A DNA stretch of 49,150 nucleotides from an uncultured Roseburia sp. (GTDB lineage: Bacteria > Bacillota > Clostridia > Lachnospirales > Lachnospiraceae). The stretch's first letter is position 1; every line of letters begins with the position of its first letter. Made by a program: the position numbers and the translations under genes. Under the pieces are notes generated by a model, which did no database searches, was not told where the DNA came from, and was given only the letters and a program-made list of their open reading frames with translations. Below are positions 43,305 through 49,150 of the stretch, in pieces. The DNA is taken from contig CAJTYI010000010.1 of NCBI GenBank assembly GCA_910584215.1, positions 1 to 49,150 of the forward strand, written 5' to 3'.

Positions 43305-43401
43305 TGTGGATAAAGCGCACAAAACCGTGTGGCTGTTGAAATAAAAATCCACATCAGACGGTGGAGGTTTTTTCCAGCGCAAATGTGGATAGTGTGGATA
43401 A
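43305..43401. promoter_or_regulatory. DnaA-box cluster upstream of the dnaD-dnaC operon
   Basis: TGTGGATAA (complement of the DnaA box TTATCCACA) is exact at 43305-43313 and 43393-43401. The one-mismatch TGTGGATAG lies at 43384-43392, directly abutting the last. AAATCCACA near 43345 is a weaker fourth. They lie between the murC stop and the operon start. A -10-like TATAAT on the minus strand lies at 43216-43211. Binding by DnaA is inferred. Confidence 0.6.
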
Positions 43402-43402
43402 C

Positions 43403-44782
43403 TTAGTGGGTAAGCAGATGTTCGCCCACGTTTACAATGTCTCCGGCTCCCATAGTTATCAACAGGTCACCGTGCATACATTTTTTTCTTAAAAATGTTT
43501 CGATTTCTTCAAAAGTAGGAAAATAGTAACACTCTTTTCCCTGTTCCTGCAGCTTGTGCAAGAGATCAAGGGCATGGATGCCGTATGTGTTCTGCTCCCG
43601 TGCCGCGTAGATATCGGTCAGCACAACAAGATCTGCTTGCGAGAGAACACGGGCGAAATCATCGAGAAAAGCTGCGGTTCTCGAGTAGGTGTGGGGCTGG
43701 AACACCAGAAGAAGCCGTTTGTGGGGGTATTTTTGGGCGGCTGCCAAAGTGGCGGCAATTTCCGTCGGATGGTGTGCGTAATCATCCACGATCGTGACAC
43801 CGTTCCAGACGCCTTTTTGCTGAAAGCGCCGATCGGCTCCGCCAAAGCGATACAGGCCGTCTATAATGGCTTCTTTGGGAAGAGCAAGCTCTGTGGCAAG
43901 CGCGATGGCAGACAGGGCGTTGCACACGTTGTGCAGGCCGGGAACCTGCAGGGAGACGTTAAAAAGAGGGGTGTCGCCGTGCATTGCGGTAAACGTTGGA
44001 CATGCCCGCTCATCAAATCTAATGTCCGCCGGATGGTACGCACAGGCGTCGGTCAGCCCGAACGTTACGGTACGGGCGGGCAGGCCGTCAAGCAGCTCCT
44101 GGTGGCGCGCCACCTCCCCGTTGATAAAAATGACCCCGTCTTCCTTAGTGTTTGCGGCAAAGCGGCGAAATGACGCGCGGATATCTTCCAGATCATGGAA
44201 AAAATCAAGATGCTCTGCCTCGATATTGAGAATAATGCTGTACTTGGGATAAAAATGCAGGAAACTGTTGGTGTATTCACAGGCTTCCGATACGAAAATA
44301 TCGGAGGAGCCGACGCGCAGATTGCCGTCTAACGCTTTTAAAATGCCGCCGACCGTGATGGTGGGGTCGGAATCTGCGGCAAGTAGAATGTGGGAGATCA
44401 TAGAGGTTGTGGTAGTCTTGCCGTGCGTGCCGGCGACGGCGATGGAATTCTTATAATTGTCCATGATCTGGCCTAACAGCTCAGCTCTGCTCATCAAAGG
44501 AAGATTATGCTCCCGCGCTTTTGCGAACTCCGGGTTATCCTCATGAATGGCCGCGGTGTAGACGACAAGGTCAATCTCTTCGGTGATATTTTCGGCGCTC
44601 TGTCCGTAAAAAACTTTCACGCCTTTTTGTGCGAGGCGGCGTGTCAAGTCGGTTTCCCTGGAATCGGAGCCCTGGACGGTGAAATGTTCGGCGAGCAGGA
44701 TCTCCGCAAGTCCGCTCATGCTGATGCCGCCGATGCCGATAAAGTGAATATGTATGGGATGATGAAAATGAATCTGATACAT
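43403..44782 (-). CDS. murC: UDP-N-acetylmuramate-L-alanine ligase
   Basis: 459 residues, normal length. Adds L-Ala to UDP-MurNAc using ATP, the first peptide step in wall precursor synthesis in the cytoplasm. Seen: HFIGIGGISMSGLAEIL (N-terminal Rossmann), VAGTHGKTTTTSMISHIL (ATP P-loop), SEACEYTNSFLHFYP, NIEAEHLDFF, VPGLHNVCNALSAIA, VDDYAHHPTEI and VFQPHTYSRTAAF. CGGAGAGCACC precedes the ATG. A promoter is visible upstream (44887-44860). Confidence 0.95.
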   Translation of the reverse strand: MYQIHFHHPIHIHFIGIGGISMSGLAEILLAEHFTVQGSDSRETDLTRRLAQKGVKVFYGQSAENITEEIDLVVYTAAIHEDNPEFAKAREHNLPLMSRAELLGQIMDNYKNSIAVAGTHGKTTTTSMISHILLAADSDPTITVGGILKALDGNLRVGSSDIFVSEACEYTNSFLHFYPKYSIILNIEAEHLDFFHDLEDIRASFRRFAANTKEDGVIFINGEVARHQELLDGLPARTVTFGLTDACAYHPADIRFDERACPTFTAMHGDTPLFNVSLQVPGLHNVCNALSAIALATELALPKEAIIDGLYRFGGADRRFQQKGVWNGVTIVDDYAHHPTEIAATLAAAQKYPHKRLLLVFQPHTYSRTAAFLDDFARVLSQADLVVLTDIYAAREQNTYGIHALDLLHKLQEQGKECYYFPTFEEIETFLRKKCMHGDLLITMGAGDIVNVGEHLLTH

Positions 44783-44859
44783 GGTGCTCTCCGTTTCTGT
44801 GAAAGGATCTCTCCTATTCTTTCATAATAAACTGCGTTTTTATTTGAGTCATATAATCT

Positions 44860-44887
44860 ATTATACATTGCGCATGGGTATTTGCAA
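44860..44887 (-). promoter_or_regulatory. Putative murC promoter (minus strand)
   Basis: On the minus strand TTGCAA (44887-44882), 16-bp spacer, TATAAT (44865-44860). Confidence 0.5.
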
Positions 44888-44926
44888 ATTATTTCGCGCA
44901 AAAAATATTGTGTTTTTGTGATATTT

Positions 44927-44995
44927 TTTCGACAGCCTTTGTGAAAAGTAAAAAGAAAGCATCTTAATAGCAAAATGTTTTCTGTGCTGTCGAAA
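44927..44995. repeat. Long imperfect hairpin between divergent murC and glgC
   Basis: TTTCGACAGC (44927-44936) and GCTGTCGAAA (44986-44995) are perfect complements. Inside, AGAAAGCAT pairs with ATGTTTTCT with one G-U. The whole could fold as a ~69-nt stem-loop followed by TTTTGTC. It lies between the two promoters in the 345-bp gap 44783-45127, which otherwise shows no gene. Could be a small RNA, a terminator or a protein site. Confidence 0.5.
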
Positions 44996-45070
44996 TTTTG
45001 TCTAAATTGACGAAAAATAGGAAAAAAGATGCGCTATATTGTGAAAAAATGATATACAGCCGGGTAAGTT

Positions 45071-45081
45071 TATGCTATAAT
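45071..45081 (+). promoter_or_regulatory. Extended -10 promoter of glgC
   Basis: TATGCTATAAT contains TG-n-TATAAT, an extended -10. There is no good -35, which extended -10 promoters do not need. It lies ~47 bp before the start. Confidence 0.5.
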
Positions 45082-45127
45082 GGATATACAAAAAGAGATA
45101 ACTAGAACATGACGAGAGGTGATGGAC

Positions 45128-46396
45128 GTGGTTAGAAAAGAAATGATAGCGATGTTGTTGGCAGGCGGGCAAGGCAGCCGCTTAGGAGTGCTTACAGCGA
45201 AAGTCGCTAAACCGGCGGTTGCTTTTGGAGGCAAATACCGTATCATAGATTTTCCTCTGAGCAACTGTATTAATTCCGGTATAGATACAGTTGGCGTGTT
45301 GACGCAGTATCAGCCCCTGAGGCTGAATTCTCATATCGGGATCGGTATTCCGTGGGATTTGGATCGCAACAGCGGCGGTGTCTCGGTGCTTCCGCCGTAT
45401 GAGAGGAGTGTAAACAGCGAGTGGTACACTGGCACGGCCAATGCGATCTTTCAGAATATGGATTACATGGAGAGTTACCACCCGGAGTATGTGCTTATTT
45501 TGTCGGGCGATCATATCTACAAGATGGATTATGAGGTCATGCTTGACTTTCACAAGGAGAACAACGCCGATGTGACAATCGCGACTATGCCCGTGCCGCT
45601 TGAGGAGGCAGGCCGCTTCGGTATTGTGATCGCAGATGAAAATAAAAAGATTGAGGAGTTCGAGGAAAAGCCCGAACATCCCCGCAGTAATCTGGCCTCT
45701 ATGGGTATTTATATTTTCAGCTGGGATGTGTTAAAGGAAGCGCTCTTTGCGATGAAAGACCAGAGCGGGTGCGATTTTGGCAAGCATATCATTCCCTATT
45801 GCCATGAAAAAGGACAAAGGCTGTTTGCCTATGAGTACAACGGCTACTGGAAAGACGTTGGTACGCTCGGCTCTTACTGGGAAGCCAATATGGAGCTCAT
45901 CCATCTGATTCCGGAGTTCAATCTTTACGAGGAATACTGGAAAATCTACACAAAGAGCGATATTATTGAGCCGCAGTATTTGTCGGCAGATTCCGTGGTG
46001 GAGCGCTGTATCATCGGTTCAGGGTCAGAGATTTACGGCGAGGTGTACGGATGTGTGATCGGAGCGGGCGTCACCATAGGAAAAGGTACTGTGGTGAGAG
46101 ATTCGATCATCATGAAAGATACCCGCATCGGCGACAATGTTGTCATTGACAAATCCATTATTGCAGAGAACTGCCGAATCGGAAACAATGTCACCCTTGG
46201 CGTTGGCGACGAAGTGCCAAACAAGCTCAATGAAAGCGTTTATTCGTTTGGGCTCGTGACCGTCGGTGAAGATTCCGTTATCCCCGACGGCGTGTCGGTC
46301 GGTAAGAATACAGCGATATCGGGCGTCACGGAGCAGGCGGATTACCCGAATGGCATTTTGGCAAGCGGCGAAGCAATTATTAAGGCAGGTGACTAA
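45128..46396 (+). CDS. glgC: Glucose-1-phosphate adenylyltransferase, catalytic subunit
   Basis: 422 residues. Makes ADP-glucose for glycogen synthesis. Seen: LLAGGQGSRLGVLTAKVAKPAVAFGGKYRIIDFPLSN (nucleotide-binding N-terminus, ~45155-45265), YTGTANAIFQN, LSGDHIYKMDY, EEKPEHPRSNLASMGIY, GYWKDVGTLGSYWEAN and a C-terminal left-handed beta-helix of hexapeptides (GAGVTIGKGTVVRDSIIM). GTG 45128 is chosen because AGAGGTGAT lies 6-14 bp upstream and homologues begin at this point. ATG 45122 is in frame but too close to that site. It is followed by glgD after 5 bp. Confidence 0.94.
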   Translation: MVRKEMIAMLLAGGQGSRLGVLTAKVAKPAVAFGGKYRIIDFPLSNCINSGIDTVGVLTQYQPLRLNSHIGIGIPWDLDRNSGGVSVLPPYERSVNSEWYTGTANAIFQNMDYMESYHPEYVLILSGDHIYKMDYEVMLDFHKENNADVTIATMPVPLEEAGRFGIVIADENKKIEEFEEKPEHPRSNLASMGIYIFSWDVLKEALFAMKDQSGCDFGKHIIPYCHEKGQRLFAYEYNGYWKDVGTLGSYWEANMELIHLIPEFNLYEEYWKIYTKSDIIEPQYLSADSVVERCIIGSGSEIYGEVYGCVIGAGVTIGKGTVVRDSIIMKDTRIGDNVVIDKSIIAENCRIGNNVTLGVGDEVPNKLNESVYSFGLVTVGEDSVIPDGVSVGKNTAISGVTEQADYPNGILASGEAIIKAGD

Positions 46397-46401
46397 ATAT
46401 T

Positions 46402-47520
46402 ATGAAGGCAGTAGGTATTATTTTGGCTGGCGGTAACAACAGCCGTATGCAGGAATTGTCCCACAAGCGTGCAATTGCGGCGATGCCGGTGGGAGGAAGT
46501 TACCGCAGTATAGATTTTGCGCTCAGCAACATGAGCAACTCTCATGTGCAGACGGTAGCGGTGCTGACGCAGTACAGTGCGCGCTCCCTAAACGAACATC
46601 TTAGTTCCTCCAAATGGTGGGATTTCGGACGAAAGCAGGGCGGATTGTATGTGTTTAATCCGACTGTCACCGTCGATAACAGCTGGTGGTACCGGGGAAC
46701 AGCGGATGCCATGTATCAGAATATCAGTTTTCTAAAACAGCGCCATGAACCCTATGTGATTATCACAAGCGGCGACTGTGTTTACAAAATTGATTACAAC
46801 AAGATACTCGATTATCATATCGATAAGAAAGCGGATGTCACGGTCGTCTGCAAGGATATGGACAAGGGTATGGATGTGAGCCGGTTTGGCGTGGTGCGCA
46901 TGAACGAAGACGCGAGGATTATTGAGTTTGAAGAGAAACCGATGGTGTCGCAGTCCAACACGATTTCCGCAGGCATCTATATCATGCGGCGTCGGCAGCT
47001 GATTGAGATGTTAGAGCGCAGCGCCGCGGAGAACCGCTGGGACTTTGTGACGGATATCCTGATACGTTACAAGAACATGAAGCGCATCTATGGCTATAAG
47101 ATGCAGGAGTATTGGAACAACATAGCCACGGTGGAATCTTACTATCAGACGAACATGGATTTCCTCAAGCCGGAGGTGCGCAACTATTTCTTCCGCGATG
47201 AGCCAAAGATCTATTCCAAGGTGGATGATCTGCCGCCGGCAAAATATAATGTCGGCTCGGACATCCGCAACAGTCTGATTGCCAGCGGCTGTATTATCAA
47301 CAGCAAAGTGGAGAATTCCATATTATTTAAGAAAGTATTCGTTGGCAAAAATTGTGTCATTAAAAATTCTATTATTTTAAATGATGTATATATTGGCGAT
47401 AACACACACATTGAAAACTGCATCGTAGAGAGCCGTGATACATTAAAAGCAAATACTTACTATTGCGGCGACAATGGTATCAAGATTGTATTTGAGAACA
47501 ACGCGAGATACGTTTTATAA
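46402..47520 (+). CDS. glgD: GlgD, regulatory subunit of ADP-glucose pyrophosphorylase
   Basis: 372 residues, a shorter paralogue of GlgC. It keeps the overall fold (GIILAGGNNSRMQELSHKRAIAAMPVGGSYRSIDFALSN at ~46414-46530, WYRGTADAMYQN, ITSGDCVYKIDY, beta-helix CIINSKVENSILFKKVFVGKNC). It lacks GlgC residues: GDC-V replaces GDH-I, and the lysine-rich activator positions differ. Known in Firmicutes: GlgD pairs with GlgC and raises its activity. ATG 46402 begins 5 bp after the glgC stop, so the two are translationally coupled. Confidence 0.94.
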   Translation: MKAVGIILAGGNNSRMQELSHKRAIAAMPVGGSYRSIDFALSNMSNSHVQTVAVLTQYSARSLNEHLSSSKWWDFGRKQGGLYVFNPTVTVDNSWWYRGTADAMYQNISFLKQRHEPYVIITSGDCVYKIDYNKILDYHIDKKADVTVVCKDMDKGMDVSRFGVVRMNEDARIIEFEEKPMVSQSNTISAGIYIMRRRQLIEMLERSAAENRWDFVTDILIRYKNMKRIYGYKMQEYWNNIATVESYYQTNMDFLKPEVRNYFFRDEPKIYSKVDDLPPAKYNVGSDIRNSLIASGCIINSKVENSILFKKVFVGKNCVIKNSIILNDVYIGDNTHIENCIVESRDTLKANTYYCGDNGIKIVFENNARYVL

Positions 47521-47642
47521 TACAAATATAATTTACCTGGCCATGAGGGGATTCGTCGTGAATAGGCGCAAATCAAAGCGTGCCAAGGTTGAGTATCATC
47601 GACCTATGAGAAAGCATGTAATGCGAAAGGAGATAATTCGAC

Positions 47643-47918
47643 ATGCAGATTACAGATGTGAGAATCAGAAAAGTGGAAAAAGAGGGAAAAATGAAAGCGG
47701 TGGTATCGATTACCCTGGATGAAGAGTTTGTGGTACACGATATCAAGGTGATTGAGGGAGAAAAAGGGCTTTTCATTGCTATGCCGAGCCGTAAAGCTTC
47801 CGATGGAGAATATCGCGACATTGCCCATCCGATTAATTCGGCCACGAGGGAGAGAATACAAAATCTGATTCTCGAAAAGTATGAGGAAACGACAAGCATG
47901 GACGAGGCAGAAAATTAA
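47643..47918 (+). CDS. spoVG: Septation/sporulation regulator SpoVG
   Basis: 91 residues (MQITDVRIRKVEKEGKMKAV..., EEFVVHDIKVIEGEKGLFIAMPSRK, YRDIAHPINSATRERIQ), the complete SpoVG domain plus a short acidic tail. SpoVG is a small nucleic-acid-binding regulator acting in sporulation, envelope and virulence regulation in Firmicutes. AAGGAG at 47626-47631 fixes the start. It lies 122 bp after glgD; I see no strong promoter in between, so read-through from glg genes is possible. A terminator follows at once. Confidence 0.95.
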   Translation: MQITDVRIRKVEKEGKMKAVVSITLDEEFVVHDIKVIEGEKGLFIAMPSRKASDGEYRDIAHPINSATRERIQNLILEKYEETTSMDEAEN

Positions 47919-47921
47919 AGA

Positions 47922-47973
47922 CATAGAAAAGGGGAACCATGGTACAGGGATGTGCCGGTTCCCTTTTTCTATG
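47922..47973 (+). terminator. Terminator of spoVG
   Basis: CATAGAAAAGGGGAACC (47922-47938) pairs with GGTTCCCTTTTTCTATG (47957-47973), with T5 inside the right arm; the stem is near-perfect and can act in both directions. Confidence 0.85.
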
Positions 47974-48039
47974 CCGCAGGTAACGATTCAGCCGCGGGCT
48001 ATATAGTTACGAAATCCGGCGCATTTTTAAACAAAAAGC

Positions 48040-48067
48040 TTGTAATATCACCAAAATTTTGTAAAAT
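48040..48067 (+). promoter_or_regulatory. Putative promoter of glmU, giving a ~155-nt leader
   Basis: TTGTAA (48040-48045), 16-bp spacer, TAAAAT (48062-48067). The predicted transcript runs through a 10-bp perfect hairpin (GATTGAAAAT/ATTTTCAATC, 48122-48145) and then the conserved leader. Confidence 0.45.
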
Positions 48068-48152
48068 AAGAAATAGGCTTCACAGCAACGATATGCCGCA
48101 AAGGCGGCGGAATGAGAGGAAGATTGAAAATTAAAATTTTCAATCGAGATTT

Positions 48153-48229
48153 GTGTCTGCGCGCTGCAAAGCCATAATGGCTTACACAAACTCGATATGC
48201 GCAAAAAGCAGCGCAGAAATGGAGAAATC
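48153..48229 (+). promoter_or_regulatory. Conserved structured leader, copy B (before glmU)
   Basis: Shares GCGCTGCAAAGCCATA and ~80% of a 50-base core with copy A at 29201. Pairings visible here: TTTGTGT (48150-48156) with ACACAAA (48184-48190), enclosing the hairpin AAGCCAT/ATGGCTT. CTGCGC-G-CTGC can also pair with GCAGCGCAG next to the ribosome site, an alternative fold that could expose or hide GGAG. No known riboswitch class recognised. Confidence 0.6.
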
Positions 48230-48967
48230 ATGAAAGATTTAAAAGCAGTGATCTTAGCGGCGGGAAAGGGAACCCGCATGAAATCAGATCTGCCAAAAGT
48301 GGTACATACAATCGAAGATAAATGTCTGGTCGATTATGCGATCGACGCGGCGATCGGCGCGGGCGCGCAGGAGATCTGCCTGGTCGTTGGCTATAAATAC
48401 GAGATCGTGCACGAGCGTATCGCGCATCAGGAGGTCACATTTGTGCTGCAGGAACAACAGCTTGGCACAGGGCACGCGGTCAAATGTGCCAGGGACTTTC
48501 TCGGAGAGAGCGGCAGCACGATGATTTTGTTTGGCGATACCCCGCTGATTACAGCCGATACCCTGCGGCGGCTTAGCGATTACCATGAACAGCACGGCAA
48601 TGCGGTGACGGTGTTGTCGGCTATGGCAGACGACCCGACCGGCTATGGCAGGATCATCCGTGATCAAAATGGATTATTTGTAAAGAGTGTAGAACACAAG
48701 GATGCCAGTGAAAAAGAGCGCGCCTCCCACGAGATTAATTCCGGCATGTACATTTTTGATACCAAAGCATTGCGCGAAGCATTAGAACAGATCACGCCAA
48801 ATAACGCGCAGGGAGAATATTATCTCCCCGACACGCTCACCATAATAAAAGAAAAAGGGCTGAAAGTCGACGCCTTTGCGCTGGAGGATGCGGAAGATAT
48901 CACCGGTGTCAATGATAGGGAGCAGTTGAAAGCGGCGGCTGAAGTGATTCGCCGCAGACAGCAATGA
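48230..48967 (+). CDS. glmU: UDP-GlcNAc pyrophosphorylase, GlmU N-terminal domain only
   Basis: 245 residues matching the uridylyltransferase half of GlmU: VILAAGKGTRMKSDLPKVVH, LQEQQLGTGHAVKCA, LFGDTPLITADTL, GYGRIIRD, EINSGMYIFD, NNAQGEYYLPDTL, GVNDREQL. Canonical GlmU continues ~200 residues as a left-handed beta-helix acetyltransferase. Here a TGA at 48965 ends the gene right after the linker helix and no beta-helix code follows in any frame to 49150. Either a genuine single-domain enzyme or a truncated GlmU; acetylation of GlcN-1-P would then need another protein. GGAGAAATC precedes ATG 48230. Confidence 0.88.
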   Translation: MKDLKAVILAAGKGTRMKSDLPKVVHTIEDKCLVDYAIDAAIGAGAQEICLVVGYKYEIVHERIAHQEVTFVLQEQQLGTGHAVKCARDFLGESGSTMILFGDTPLITADTLRRLSDYHEQHGNAVTVLSAMADDPTGYGRIIRDQNGLFVKSVEHKDASEKERASHEINSGMYIFDTKALREALEQITPNNAQGEYYLPDTLTIIKEKGLKVDAFALEDAEDITGVNDREQLKAAAEVIRRRQQ

Positions 48968-49150
48968 TGTATAAGTTATGAGCCATTGTTTTGATTGAAT
49001 AAGTATTACTATGTGTTGCATATTTATTCTGTCATAAACTTCTAAAAACTTTTTCTTTTTCACAAGGTAAATACGGCCATTCATCGTGAGTTGGCGTCAC
49101 AGTCTCTGATTTTTTCTGAATGGAACAAATGCCAGAGGTTCTAAGCGTGC
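48968..49150. other. No gene recognised at the window's right end
   Basis: AT-rich intergenic sequence. Frames on both strands were read; none carries a recognisable product or a ribosome site. Confidence 0.6.

Noticed and set aside
43305..43401. Chromosomal replication origin
   Set aside because: Only a few DnaA boxes, no dnaA/dnaN/gyrB/rpmH neighbourhood and no clear unwinding element; a regulatory cluster fits better.
47474..47722. Frame overlapping the glgD end and spoVG start
   Set aside because: Basic low-information sequence without a site; it overlaps two certain genes.
47974..48010. Decayed copy of the 36.1-kb palindromic element (GTAACGATTCAGCC)
   Set aside because: Resembles half of one terminal repeat with a mismatch, and no partner repeat; could be chance.

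Overview
The window looks like chromosome of a spore-forming gut Firmicute of the Lachnospiraceae (Clostridium cluster XIVa). The evidence is a paired glgC/glgD, spoVG, a Csp-like S8 peptidase, a SpoIID-like protein, DUF6465 and DUF6870 proteins, AGGAGG ribosome sites and an AT-richer accessory block inside a more GC-balanced backbone. No rRNA, tRNA or CRISPR array was seen.

Left part (1-20.4 kb). After the 3' end of a divergent clpX comes an S8 (Csp-like subtilisin) peptidase gene cut in two. Its N-terminal half ends exactly at the catalytic Asp motif DTG (1097) and its C-terminal half resumes at the next codon 17.9 kb away (19006-20379). The DNA between is an island. It carries a DUF342/FapA-like gene with an apparent frameshift, an HD-GYP phosphodiesterase with a degenerate receiver, a 4'-phosphopantetheinyl transferase, a DUF6870-like small protein and then one AT-rich operon. 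That operon runs: membrane acyltransferase, MATE exporter fused to an anti-sigma-type ATPase domain, a 2995-residue NRPS (A-T-C-A-T-C-A-T-R), two STAS proteins and the last codons of a SpoIIE/PP2C-type phosphatase. Joining the island ends rebuilds an imperfect palindrome around a GG core, as expected for a large serine recombinase attP, but no recombinase gene is present. I read this as a peptide-aldehyde biosynthesis island whose exporter carries its own partner-switch module.

Middle part (20.4-31 kb): an M15 lipoprotein peptidase, a Na/phosphate cotransporter with a PhoU domain, a 1831-residue secreted PL11 rhamnogalacturonan lyase with nested carbohydrate-binding, Ig-like, repeat-linker and C-terminal domains, and a cytoplasmic alpha-amylase.

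Right part (31-49 kb): housekeeping and envelope genes. These are ilvE, glmS, a SpoIID-like/peptidoglycan-binding protein, a proline-rich coat-like protein, a membrane-anchored propeller/C39-like protein, an HPr-like protein and DUF6465. On the minus strand lie a long-form PRPP synthetase, dnaC-like and dnaD-like primosome genes and murC. Back on the plus strand come glgC, glgD, spoVG and a short GlmU that has only the uridylyltransferase domain. Sugar-nucleotide and wall precursor functions (glmS, glmU, murC) and glycogen synthesis cluster here.

Non-coding structure is rich. A conserved structured leader of about 80-100 nt is present twice, directly before the amylase and glmU start codons. 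A palindromic element with 16-bp terminal inverted repeats and 12-bp direct repeats precedes the C39-like gene. DnaA-box-like sequences lie upstream of the dnaD-dnaC operon. A long inverted repeat sits between murC and glgC.
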